From contig JANXSX010000040.1 in the NCBI GenBank assembly GCA_025356475.1, forward strand, positions 1 through 43,853: 43,853 nucleotides of DNA, read 5' to 3'. Shown piece after piece: positions 25,168-36,463 of the stretch. This DNA is from Isosphaeraceae bacterium. Its GTDB lineage: Bacteria; Planctomycetota; Planctomycetia; Isosphaerales; Isosphaeraceae. The stretch's first letter is position 1; every line of letters begins with the position of its first letter. The notes beneath the pieces are model-generated. The model worked only from the letters and a program-made list of their open reading frames with translations, was not told the DNA's origin and ran no database searches. Both the position numbers and the translations under genes were made by a program.

Positions 25168-25861
25168 GTGCGATACGACCAGGAAGGCCACGTACTCATC
25201 TCACCGCTCGAGTTGCGTGCAATGGCTTTCGACAACCCGGACGCCCTCATCAATCACTGGCTATTACCGGGGACGCCGACGGGGTTTGCTACGTATGCTC
25301 AGTACGCCCGCTTTATCGATTACCTGGCTGATCGGACGGGCATTCACCCCCAACAGTTCCTGTTCCGGGGCAGCACGAAGATCGGCTTCAGCATCTCGCC
25401 CAACCGTAAGCAGCGCAAGACATGGCAGAGCTTCGGCCCCAACTCTGACTTAGACCTCGCGATCGTCGATTCCCACTTCTACGAGACGCTCGACGAGCAG
25501 GTACGCCGGTGGGACCGATTGCCCGAAAATCGTGCCCAAGTCTACCGCTATCGGACCTGCTGTATTCGATCAGTACCAAGACCGGATCGATCAGAAGGGA
25601 CGACATGATTGCTACTGCTTCTTCGACGTCCCCCGGGAGATTGAATGTCTGGCGGGCTTGCACAGAATACTCGACAACGCACCTATCGCTGAGTGCTGCG
25701 TTCATCATTTCATCGGGTTGAAGGCGTTTATCTTTCGGGACCGTTGGGCGATCCATCGTCGGTATCACACGGATCTCGATGCTCTTCGACGCGGCCTGAC
25801 GACAAAAGACGATCCACTTCCTGCAGCCACGGATGCGCCGCTAGCCCCAGACGAACCTTGA
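25168..25861 (+). pseudogene. Nucleotidyltransferase-fold protein, split by a frameshift
   Basis: GTG 25168 opens a frame with the nucleotidyltransferase-type core: FLFRGSTKIGFSISP (GS motif), then FGPNSDLDLAIVDSHFYE (DxD motif). After about VRRWDRLPENRAQVYR the coding potential moves to the next frame. There RHDCYCFFDVPREIECLAGL and FIFRDRWAIHRRYHTDLDAL continue to the TGA at 25859-25861. The shift lies between about 25535 and 25570 and equals a one-base gain. Without it the product would be about 230 residues. The partner is the zinc-ribbon protein one base upstream. The substrate is unknown; the fold is shared by tRNA-, antibiotic- and toxin-type transferases. It is either a pseudogene or a sequencing error. 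Confidence 0.65.
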
Positions 25862-26013
25862 ATCGAATGGACGCGTTCACACCCTGGAGACCCTGGAAAA
25901 CAAGGGGAATGAGATGCAATGGACTGTGCGAAGTGGCCGTTTTTCAGCCCTGAAGCTCAAGAACCCCTTGTTTCAGCTTTCCGTTCCGGGAGCGCGTAGC
26001 GATAATCACCGAC

Positions 26014-26421
26014 ATGAAGAGGATTATGACGATGACCGGCTCATTCTGGATCAAACTGGGGGCGATCTCCGGGTTTTTGGCGGTCACGATGGGGGCATTT
26101 GGTGCCCATGGACTGGAGAAGCAACTGGCAGCCACGGGCCGGGCCGATAACTTTGAGACTGCCGCACGCTACCAGATGTATCACGCCCTGGCGTTACTGG
26201 TCTTGGGGCTCTTGGTCAGCATCGGTAAGCCCAGTACTGCGGCGAATGTGGCAGGTTGGAGCTTCTTCGCGGGTTCACTCATCTTCTCGGTGAGTCTCTA
26301 TATCCTGGCACTTACCGGCGAACGATGGCTAGGCGCGATCACGCCGTTCGGAGGCGTGGGAATGCTCGTGGGCTGGGTTGCCCTGGCGATCGCGGCAGGC
26401 TCAACACAGATGAAGATGTGA
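26014..26421 (+). CDS. DUF423 (YgdD/TMEM256-like) membrane protein
   Basis: A 135-residue protein with four TM helices and the family hallmarks: FWIKLGAISGFLAVTMGAFG, then AHGLEKQ, ARYQMYHALALL and the C-terminal ITPFGGVGMLVGWVALA. It is an inner-membrane protein of unknown function, widely conserved. Starts are possible at ATG 26014, 26026 or 26032; the last follows AAGAGG by 9 bases and best fits the family N-terminus. It converges on the ATP synthase operon across a hairpin. Confidence 0.9.
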   Translation: MKRIMTMTGSFWIKLGAISGFLAVTMGAFGAHGLEKQLAATGRADNFETAARYQMYHALALLVLGLLVSIGKPSTAANVAGWSFFAGSLIFSVSLYILALTGERWLGAITPFGGVGMLVGWVALAIAAGSTQMKM

Positions 26422-26433
26422 TCAAAAATCGAA

Positions 26434-26466
26434 TAGCCCACCTCTTTGAAGTGAAGAGGTGGGCTA
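26434..26466 (-). terminator. 13-bp hairpin ending the ATP synthase operon
   Basis: TAGCCCACCTCTT (26434-26446) and AAGAGGTGGGCTA (26454-26466) form a perfect 13-bp stem with a 7-base loop. On the minus strand it follows the atpC stop by 8 bases and is followed by TTCGATTTTTG, a U-rich tail, so it acts as an intrinsic terminator for the operon. It can also serve the converging DUF423 gene on the other strand, although its tail there is poor. Confidence 0.85.
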
Positions 26467-26474
26467 ACTCTTGA

Positions 26475-26897
26475 TCAATGCGACGCGATTCGAAACAACG
26501 CCCGGGCCCGGGAGATCGCTTTGGCCTTTTCGGCCTGTTCCAGGTCGGTCTTTGCCGTTCGGGCTTGAGCAGTCGCGAGTTCGGTCGCGGCGGCGGGACC
26601 TGAAACGAGTGCGGCGGGGATGGCCCGGCTTGTGAGCACGGTCACCACGTTGTCGCGGATCTGGGCGAATCCGCCATCAATGAAGTAACGCTTGATGGTC
26701 GCGCCGACCCGGGTTCGAAGCTCGCCATAGCCGAGCCGGGCGATCACCGGGGTGTGGCCCGGACAGATACCAAGCTCGCCGTCGAAAGCGGGCAAGGCGA
26801 CGAACTCGACAGCCTCATCGAACAACGTCTTCTCAGGCGTGACGACCACGCACTTGAGCTGGTGGCTCGTATCGGTGCTGATGGTGCCGGTGGACAT
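26475..26897 (-). CDS. atpC: ATP synthase F1 subunit epsilon
   Basis: A 140-residue epsilon subunit with the N-terminal beta-sandwich (LKCVVVTPEKTLFDEAVEFV, ALPAFDGELGICPGHTPVIA) and a C-terminal helical hairpin rich in Ala, Lys and Glu. It is part of the central stalk and couples or inhibits rotation. The ATG at 26897 (MSTGTISTD) fits the family better than the upstream 26915. It is the last gene of the operon. Confidence 0.93.
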   Translation of the reverse strand: MSTGTISTDTSHQLKCVVVTPEKTLFDEAVEFVALPAFDGELGICPGHTPVIARLGYGELRTRVGATIKRYFIDGGFAQIRDNVVTVLTSRAIPAALVSGPAAATELATAQARTAKTDLEQAEKAKAISRARALFRIASH

Positions 26898-27021
26898 CGG
26901 ACGGAAGACTCCCAACAGTGCGTTCAGGATTCGTAGGATGGGCGGAAGAGCCCATCATATTTCAGGCCGGACGCCGGGGGGGAGAAAGCCTGCCCCCCCA
27001 GGGTGTTCGGCAGGAGTCGTC

Positions 27022-28554
<1,533 letters not shown>

Positions 28555-28578
28555 AATCGAGAATCACGAGTAAGTCTG

Positions 28579-29499
28579 TTATTCGAGCGCTGCGGCACCA
28601 CCGATGATCTCGGCGAGTTCGCCGGTGATCTGCGATTGGCGGGCTCGGTTGTAGAGTCGGCTGAGGGCCTTGATCATCTCGTCGGCGTTCTCAGTTGCGC
28701 CTCGCATAGCGACCATTCGGGAGATTTGCTCGCTGACCGCCGCGTCAAGGAAGGTCTTGAACAAGCGAACCTTGAACGAGACGGGGACGATCTCTTCGAG
28801 AATTGACGCAGCGTCGGGCAAGAATTCGTAAGGAACGGGCTCGCCCTTCCTCGTCGATTTCGACATTTCCGCCTGCTTGGCGTGCCGGACCGACTCGACC
28901 ACCTGACCGACCTGAGCGACGCTCATGGGCAGGAGAGTATCGACGACCGCAGTCTGCCGAGCGGCGTTGATGAACCGGGTGTATGCCACGTCGAGGCGGT
29001 CGATCTCGCCACGAAGAAACATGCCGATATACTTGTCGGCAATCGGTTCGACTTCATCGAACTGAGGCTTATCTTCGAACTGAGTGTAAGTGGCGTCGGG
29101 GGTGAGGCCGCGATATTTCAGGAAGACGATACCACGGCGGCCGGCGACCTCGGTCGAGACACTGATCCCATCGGTGTTGGCATCGGTAAGGGCACGAGTC
29201 GCGGCACGGAGGACATTGCCGTTATATCCACCGGCGAGCCCACGGTTACTTGTGAGGACAAGTAGGAGCGACTTCTTGGGCTCGGGCCGGTCTTGAAGTA
29301 ACGGGTGGCTGACGTCACCGGCAGTCGCCCCGAGGTCGGCCACCAGCTCCGCGATCTTGCGGGTGTACGCTTCGGCCTCGGTCGCGCGGTCGAGGGCCTT
29401 CTTGAACTTGGCGGTGGCGATCAGCTCCATCGTCCGGGTGATCTTCTTGATATTCTGGACCGCCTTGCGGCGTTTTACGATCGCACGGGCCTTGGCCAT
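28579..29499 (-). CDS. atpG: ATP synthase F1 subunit gamma
   Basis: A 306-residue gamma subunit. The N-terminal helix is VKRRKAVQNIKKITRTMELI followed by ATAKFKKAL, and the C-terminal helix ends MIKALSRLYNRARQSQITGE with LAEIIGGAAAL, the pair forming the rotor coiled coil. The central LLVLTSNRGLAGGYNGNVLR segment is also diagnostic. CAGGAAA lies upstream of the ATG. Confidence 0.95.
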   Translation of the reverse strand: MAKARAIVKRRKAVQNIKKITRTMELIATAKFKKALDRATEAEAYTRKIAELVADLGATAGDVSHPLLQDRPEPKKSLLLVLTSNRGLAGGYNGNVLRAATRALTDANTDGISVSTEVAGRRGIVFLKYRGLTPDATYTQFEDKPQFDEVEPIADKYIGMFLRGEIDRLDVAYTRFINAARQTAVVDTLLPMSVAQVGQVVESVRHAKQAEMSKSTRKGEPVPYEFLPDAASILEEIVPVSFKVRLFKTFLDAAVSEQISRMVAMRGATENADEMIKALSRLYNRARQSQITGELAEIIGGAAALE

Positions 29500-29699
29500 C
29501 GCTTAGATTTCCTGTCAGGGATACCGGGGGGGTGGCCAGAGGAACCGATGAGGCCCAAGACAACGAGAAAAAACCGGAGAATTCAGAGGTGCCGGAGAGA
29601 TTGAGTTGGCCCGCGACCGGGTGAATAAGGGGGACTTGCTCCCGTGCTCTTCACCCTCCGGTCGTTGACTTTTTCGAATCTCCACCGGCCTTCTTGGAC

Positions 29700-31382
<1,683 letters not shown>

Positions 31383-31973
31383 GCCTCTTCCCTTCGATCA
31401 GGCGATTGCGAATTTGTTCCAGCCGGCTTTTGACCGAGGCGTCGTACAGGTCGTCACCCACCTGAACGACCAGACCGCCGATCAGCGTCGGGTCGGTTTC
31501 GAGCGTCAGAACCGGCGTCGCCTGCAAGAAGCTGGCGAGCCGATCACGTAAAGCGTTGACTTGATGTTCATCGAGAGCGACTGCCGATCGAACCGTCACC
31601 GTACGACGGTTCTGCCGCTTATCCCAGGTCTCCCGGGCGCGTCGAACGATCGAAGTGATCAGGCTCAACCGTCCGTGACGATTCAGGACCCGGAGGAACT
31701 GAACGACGATGGGCAATGTCCGCCCTTCGAACGTCTGGGCCAGAATCCGGTCCTTCTCGTCGGTTCCCAGCGATGGGGAATCAAAGAGGGCCATGAACTG
31801 AGGCTGGCCGTGGACGATGTCGGCCACGATCTCTTCCAGGTCCGAAATTGCAGCTTCGGTGGACCCTTCGCCATCGGCGGCGTTAACGATCGCCTCGGCG
31901 TAATTCCGCGCCAGCTCGGGGGCTGGGTCGTCGAGAACCGTCGCGATCTTGCCGATCGTTTCGACGTACCCCG

Positions 31974-32660
31974 TCATACGCGGCTCCCATTCACCTTGGG
32001 CAGTTCATTCATCGCCGCTTCGACCATGCGGCGATGTTCATCGTCACCTAGGTTGGTCTGGAGAACTTTGCCTGCGACCGCGACAGCCAGATCGGCGGTC
32101 TTGTCCCAGATTTCTCCCAGAGCCTGATCCCGAGCGGTCTCGATCTCACGACGTGCCCGAGCTTCGGAAGCTTCCGCCTCAGACTGTGCTTTCTTGATGA
32201 TCGCCTCAGCGGTTATCGTAGCATCCCGACGCCCTTCGGCGATCAGGGCCGCCACTTCGTCGCGAGCCAGGGCCAACTGACGGCGGTGCTCATCAAGCAG
32301 GCGCTCACTCTCGTTACGCGCTTTTTCGGTATCGAGCAGAACGTGCTCAAAGTGTTCTTCACGACTATTGAGGGCCTGGATCAAGGGCTTCCAGGCGAAG
32401 GTGCGTAGAACCGCCAGCAGGCAGAGGAAGACGACAAGTGTCCAAATCGCCAGTGTTGGCTGAGGTTCCAGAATATTGGGCTGAGCATGAGCACCGCCGG
32501 GTGTGGCGGCATCATGACCGGCTGCGGGAGCGTGCTCGGACGAGGCCGTGGCGTGCGCGGCGTCAGCCTTGGCATCATCGGCCAGTGCCGACCGGCCGGC
32601 GACACCGAAGGCCAGAGCCAAGCCGAGCAGGCAAAGCGCCAGGATCGATCGCCGTGGCAT
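31974..32660 (-). CDS. atpF: ATP synthase Fo subunit b, with an N-terminal signal peptide
   Basis: A 228-residue b subunit. The usual architecture is present: one TM helix (TLAIWTLVVFLCLLAVLRTF, about 69-88) followed by a long Ala/Glu/Arg coiled coil (SEAEASEARARREIETARDQ). It begins with a separate signal-peptide-like segment, MPRRSILALCLLGLALAFGV ending at ALA-DD, and a linker rich in Ala and His (about 30-65). Typical b subunits of about 160 residues start directly at the TM helix. AGAGGA precedes the ATG. Confidence 0.94.
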   Translation of the reverse strand: MPRRSILALCLLGLALAFGVAGRSALADDAKADAAHATASSEHAPAAGHDAATPGGAHAQPNILEPQPTLAIWTLVVFLCLLAVLRTFAWKPLIQALNSREEHFEHVLLDTEKARNESERLLDEHRRQLALARDEVAALIAEGRRDATITAEAIIKKAQSEAEASEARARREIETARDQALGEIWDKTADLAVAVAGKVLQTNLGDDEHRRMVEAAMNELPKVNGSRV

Positions 32661-32764
32661 GGGGGAATCCTCTTCTCAAACAGATCCAGGGGTGTGCCAT
32701 CGAAAGGCGGTGGCCGGCGACCTTTCTAAGGCCGACGGCCCAGGTTCACACAACGGGACCGGAA

Positions 32765-33064
32765 TCAACCGTTGAGGATGAAGCCAACCACGATCAAGGC
32801 GAAGAACGTCACACCTTCGATCAGAGCGGCCGAGATGATCATCGCCGTCTGGACGTTCGCAGCCGTTTCGGGCTGGCGGGCCATGCTCTCGACAGCCGAC
32901 TTCGTCAGGCCGCCGATGCCCATTGCCGCACCCATGATTACAAAGCCAACAGCCAGGCCGCGGGTGTCGGCAAACGGATACTTCACAGTCGTCTGGGCCG
33001 AGGCCGTCGCTGCCGAGAGTGACATCAGGGAGAAGGCCAGTGCGGCGGTCTTGACAAGTTTCAT
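32765..33064 (-). CDS. atpE: ATP synthase Fo subunit c, with an N-terminal signal peptide
   Basis: A 99-residue proteolipid. The c-subunit hairpin is complete: RGLAVGFVIMGAAMGIGGLT, the polar loop ARQPE, and IISAALIEGVTFFALIVVGF with the ion-binding Glu at 83. A signal-peptide-like leader (MKLVKTAALAFSLMSLSAAT, ASA-QTT) precedes the first helix, leaving a mature part of about 76 residues. The Glu is followed by Gly, not Ser or Thr, and the first helix lacks the Gln of Na+-type subunits, so H+ coupling is the likelier reading. GAGGTT precedes the ATG at 33064. Confidence 0.94.
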   Translation of the reverse strand: MKLVKTAALAFSLMSLSAATASAQTTVKYPFADTRGLAVGFVIMGAAMGIGGLTKSAVESMARQPETAANVQTAMIISAALIEGVTFFALIVVGFILNG

Positions 33065-33152
33065 CGGAACCTCAACTCCAGAAAGGGGGATCGGTCTCGG
33101 CCGACATCCGGAAAACGTCACGATGGGTCGCAACCGCGACCGCACCGGTCGA

Positions 33153-33175
33153 GTTGAAAGCCCAAAGCTTTCAAC
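33153..33175 (-). other. Hairpin in the atpB-atpE intergenic region
   Basis: GTTGAAAG (33153-33160) and CTTTCAAC (33168-33175) form a perfect 8-bp stem with a 7-base loop in the 166-bp gap before atpE. In the transcript it lies between the single-copy a subunit and the multi-copy c subunit. A role in raising atpE translation or protecting its mRNA is plausible. Confidence 0.4.
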
Positions 33176-33230
33176 CCGGGTCGGCCACGCCGACCATGAA
33201 CCAGACACGCGACACTCGTTCACACGCCGA

Positions 33231-34109
33231 TCAGTGCGGATGCACCGCCGACCCAATGAACAAGGCCGACAAAAAAGTGAAAATATACGCTTGCAAGAAC
33301 GCGACGAACAACTCAAGCAGGCTCAAGCAAACCACGCCCAAGATACTCGCGGGCATGACAACATAGAACAATCGGCTGTTGTAAACCATCAAAATGAATC
33401 CAAGAATCACTGCCAGAACGATATGACCAGCCATCATGTTCGCAAACAGACGGACCGCTAACACGATATGCTTGATGAACAGGCCCGCGACTTCAATCAC
33501 GAACATCAGTCCCCAAAGACCAGGCTTCAAGAACCGTGGGACGTCCAGGCTCGGCACGATTCCCAACCAGAACCCCGTGACACCCAGTTTTTGTGACCCG
33601 GCAATGATCACCGAGGCCAAGGTCATGACCGCAAGTGTTGCTGTGACGTTGACGTTGCCCGTGGGCGAGGCTCCACCAGGAATGAGGCCCATCAAATTAT
33701 TGAAGAGGACGAAGAAGAACAAAGTCCAGAGGAGTGGGAGGAACTTGTCGGCCGGATGGCGGTACTCAGTCGCCACGGCTGCGGTGGCGTGGCCATGTCC
33801 ATGGACATCATGCCCGTGTCCATGATCGTCGTGCCCCGCACCAATGGCTGGGCGGATGACTTGATCACGTAGGTAGAGCAGGAGCGCTTCAAATGCGTTG
33901 AAGAGCGAACCCTTGGTGACCGATCGCTTGGCGATGTGGCGTGCCAGGGGAACAACGATCACGATGATCAGAAGCGCGGCGACGACTTCCATGACCATGA
34001 ACCGCGTGAGTTGGAACTCACCGATCTTGGGCAAATCCACCTCACCCCAGGGAAATTCCAGGGTGTTGTGATCGATGACGTGATCGAGCGGGCTATGTCC
34101 TTCGGCCAT
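33231..34109 (-). CDS. atpB: ATP synthase Fo subunit a
   Basis: A 292-residue a subunit with five to six TM helices. The essential Arg is in HIVLAVRLFANMMAGHIVLA. The C-terminal helix SLLELFVAFLQAYIFTFLSA is typical. A histidine-rich cytoplasmic loop (HDDHGHGHDVHGHGH, about residues 93-107) lies between helix 1 and helix 2, where most homologues have a short linker. The FNNLMGLIPGGASPTGNVNV segment is conserved. Confidence 0.95.
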   Translation of the reverse strand: MAEGHSPLDHVIDHNTLEFPWGEVDLPKIGEFQLTRFMVMEVVAALLIIVIVVPLARHIAKRSVTKGSLFNAFEALLLYLRDQVIRPAIGAGHDDHGHGHDVHGHGHATAAVATEYRHPADKFLPLLWTLFFFVLFNNLMGLIPGGASPTGNVNVTATLAVMTLASVIIAGSQKLGVTGFWLGIVPSLDVPRFLKPGLWGLMFVIEVAGLFIKHIVLAVRLFANMMAGHIVLAVILGFILMVYNSRLFYVVMPASILGVVCLSLLELFVAFLQAYIFTFLSALFIGSAVHPH

Positions 34110-34177
34110 GGCGGAGACATCTCGCAGGGCTTGACTTGGCTTTGAGCTCGATTTAAGTGGACAACTTTACGGGAACG

Positions 34178-34393
34178 TCACGGCTTGGCCTTGGCAATCT
34201 TCATGAGTTGGGTCATGCCGATTGCGAAGCCGACGACCGACCCGATTAAGGTCGCCAGGGGCGTCGTGCCCAAGTATCGATCCAGATAGGCACCGCCTAA
34301 AGTTGGCAGCACAAATTCCAGACCTAACGTCGTGATCCGAGCCGCCCAATCCATCCCGATCGAAAGCGGCGAGCGCGAACCAGGTCGCTCCAC
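34178..34393 (-). CDS. AtpI/AtpZ-family ATP synthase accessory membrane protein
   Basis: A 71-residue protein with two TM helices: ARITTLGLEFVLPTLGGAYL followed by DRYLG, and PLATLIGSVVGFAIGMTQLM. This is the compact AtpZ/AtpI architecture, often the first gene of atp operons and linked to c-ring assembly or Mg2+ handling. I chose GTG 34393 because GAGGAG lies 7 bases upstream and the length fits. An ATG at 34516 would add 41 residues of unconserved sequence and sit at the predicted transcription start. The stop is 68 bp from atpB. Confidence 0.75.
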   Translation of the reverse strand: MERPGSRSPLSIGMDWAARITTLGLEFVLPTLGGAYLDRYLGTTPLATLIGSVVGFAIGMTQLMKIAKAKP

Positions 34394-34522
34394 GCACGAC
34401 TCCTCAACCAGAGAGAAAAGACAACGCCGGACGGCTCGCACGTTCCATCGCGGCAGGGCGGAAGTCGCAGGCAGTCTGGGTTGACCAGATGAGCCCTGGC
34501 CCATCTGCGAGGCCATGACACT

Positions 34523-34552
34523 GTTTTAACGGGGGACCATCCCAGGTGTCAA
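34523..34552 (-). promoter_or_regulatory. Candidate promoter of the ATP synthase operon
   Basis: On the minus strand a perfect TTGACA (34552-34547) is followed after 18 bases by TAAAAC (34528-34523). Transcription would start near 34516, giving a leader of about 120 bases to the GTG at 34393. If the upstream ATG at 34516 were used, the message would be leaderless. Confidence 0.5.
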
Positions 34553-34580
34553 CACTCTCGATCTGAATTCGAGAAATTTT

Positions 34581-34787
34581 TCACAATGTCCACCTCACCG
34601 GGGGCGAAACCTTGAAAACCCCTGGTTCTTGACAAGTCGGCTCAAAAAGTGTCCAGGACCGGACATAAATTGGGTAATCTCCGGTTGACGGATCGAAGCC
34701 TATCTGATATGACCTTGTCAGCTCGATTTGCCTTTCCCTCACGATCAGATCCGAGTCAGTTAAGGGACCAGTGATGACGGCATGCAT
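34581..34787 (-). CDS. Possible small protein of unknown function (68 aa)
   Basis: ATG 34787 opens a 68-residue frame containing VRERQIELTRSYQIGFDPST and DYPIYVRSWTLFEPTCQEPG. The composition is balanced and not arginine-rich, and the opposite strand is not coding. There is no good ribosome site and no recognised family. It lies in the 667-bp stretch between the start of atpI/Z and the DUF4912 gene. The rest of that stretch holds only the atp promoter and otherwise shows nothing that I can name. Confidence 0.3.
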   Translation of the reverse strand: MHAVITGPLTDSDLIVRERQIELTRSYQIGFDPSTGDYPIYVRSWTLFEPTCQEPGVFKVSPPVRWTL

Positions 34788-35060
34788 GTGGGACAACCTG
34801 GATTCGCCTAAGGTCGGCCTCGCACCGTGAACGATGGTGAGTGGGTCGCCTTTTGTGTTTCTTAGGTGCTCGTTTGCGGGTCGGCCTTGATGGTTCCCGG
34901 ACGAATCCAACTCTGCCTGATCTGACCGAGAACTTGTCGCGTCCGCAGTCCGGGAGGCATGGAGTTTTCCGGATCGGTCCACTCACGGATGAACCACGTG
35001 TTCCTTGTCCCTTTCGCATCTGGCGCAACCGGGTGGCGGGGGGTGACGGAGTGGCTCCGC

Positions 35061-36113
35061 ATGACCGTCGACACACTCAAGGACAGTAATAAGAAGGACC
35101 TGGCCAAGATGGCCAAGGATCGGGGGATTGTCGGTTGGCACGCGATGCGTAAGGATCAATTGATCCGTGCGTTGGTTGTGCCGATGCCCATCCAAAAGGA
35201 GAATCCCAAACCCCCAGCGGTCGAGAAGCCCGCGAATTCATCACACCGCCGGTCCGTGGTGTCCTCGCCGGTCAAGCCCTTGGCGGTCGTTCCGCCCAGG
35301 TCACTCGACCATGGGTGCGTCAAGGATCGGATCATCGCGATGGTTCGCGATCCGTATTGGCTGCATGCCCACTGGGAACTTTCTCGTGGCACGCTGGCCC
35401 GCGCTCAGGCGGCTCTCGGCCAGGAATGGCACACCGCCAAGCCGATCCTCCGGCTGATGGATGTCACCAGCGAGGACACCACCTCTGCCAGTGAACGTCA
35501 TCTCCGCGATATCGACATCCACGGTGGAGTCAGTAACTGGTATATCGACGTCAAGTCACCTCCGAAATCGTATCGGATCGATATCGGTTATCTGGCCAAG
35601 AAGGGCAAATTCTTTCTCCTTGCCAGGTCGAACGTTGTCACCACGCCCAAGGCAGGCTCGTCCGACGTTCTCGATGAGAACTGGACCAGCGTGCAGGACC
35701 AGTGCCAGAAGATCTATAGCCAGTCGGGCGGTCCGAACGACTCGGTGGTCTCCAGTGATCTTCGCGATCTCTTCGAGGAGCGGCTTCGCCGTCCAATGCA
35801 AGGCCTTTCGCTCCAGAGTCTCGGGACTGGAGCGCTCCCTTCGCTCTCGCGTGGTTTTCACTTCGAGATCGATGCAGAGCTGATTGTCTATGGTTCGACG
35901 GAACCCAACGCACGCGTAACCCTCCAGGGTGAGCACGTGCCGATCCGTCCTGATGGCAGCTTCACCGTCCGGTTCAGTCTTCCCGACTCGCGGCAGATCA
36001 TCCCCGCGACCGCCGCCAGCCCCGACGGAGTTGAGGAGAGGACGATCGTGCTCGCGATCGAACGCAATACGAAGGAACTCGAGCCGATGATCCACGATGG
36101 GAATGAACTCTGA
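35061..36113 (+). CDS. DUF4912 protein with a Rho-N/SAP-like N-terminal domain
   Basis: A 350-residue protein starting at ATG 35061 with GGAG 10 bases upstream. The first about 45 residues (TLKDSNKKDLAKMAKDRGIV, GWHAMRKDQLIRAL) resemble the Rho termination factor N-terminal/SAP-like helical fold that binds nucleic acid. A Pro-rich linker follows, then DUF4912, recognisable by KDRIIAMVRDPYWLHAHWEL and NWYIDVKSPPKSYRIDIGYL. The C-terminal 60 residues form a beta-rich part with ELIVYGSTEPNARVTLQGE. Function is unknown; the domain pair is common in bacteria. It ends 24 bp before a very strong terminator, so it is probably the last gene of its transcript. Confidence 0.82.
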   Translation: MTVDTLKDSNKKDLAKMAKDRGIVGWHAMRKDQLIRALVVPMPIQKENPKPPAVEKPANSSHRRSVVSSPVKPLAVVPPRSLDHGCVKDRIIAMVRDPYWLHAHWELSRGTLARAQAALGQEWHTAKPILRLMDVTSEDTTSASERHLRDIDIHGGVSNWYIDVKSPPKSYRIDIGYLAKKGKFFLLARSNVVTTPKAGSSDVLDENWTSVQDQCQKIYSQSGGPNDSVVSSDLRDLFEERLRRPMQGLSLQSLGTGALPSLSRGFHFEIDAELIVYGSTEPNARVTLQGEHVPIRPDGSFTVRFSLPDSRQIIPATAASPDGVEERTIVLAIERNTKELEPMIHDGNEL

Positions 36114-36137
36114 GACGAGTGAATTCATTCGACTCAC

Positions 36138-36185
36138 AAAACAGGGAGATGCCGGTCAAAGTGTTGACCGGCATCTCCCTGTTTT
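36138..36185. terminator. Strong 22-bp intrinsic terminator
   Basis: A perfect inverted repeat, left arm 36138-36159 and right arm 36164-36185, with a 4-base loop (AGTG). The core is ACAGGGAGATGCCGGTCAA with its exact complement. On the plus strand it ends in a TTTTT run, and it follows the DUF4912 stop by 24 bases. The mirror arm ends in a run of A, so it can also terminate on the minus strand. This is the longest perfect hairpin I see in the window. Confidence 0.9.
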
Positions 36186-36463
36186 TGTTGAGAAAGTGAG
36201 ACTCAGCGGGGGATCGTTGAGTCTGCCCCATGTTGCCCAGGAGGATTGCAAAGTCCGTCCCTTCCCGAAAGAGAAAGTCGGGATCGAACTTCGTAACTCT
36301 TCTGCCTGCGGAAGATGCCCAGTTCCCCCAGGCGATTGCTTTGCCTAGAATCGAGAGTGTCGTCAATGACGAAAAGATCAGTAGACTGAACACCACGCTG
36401 AATCCTCGCGTATTGGGATAAGTGGGTTCATGGATCGGATCGATTGAGGGAGCGAATTCAGCT

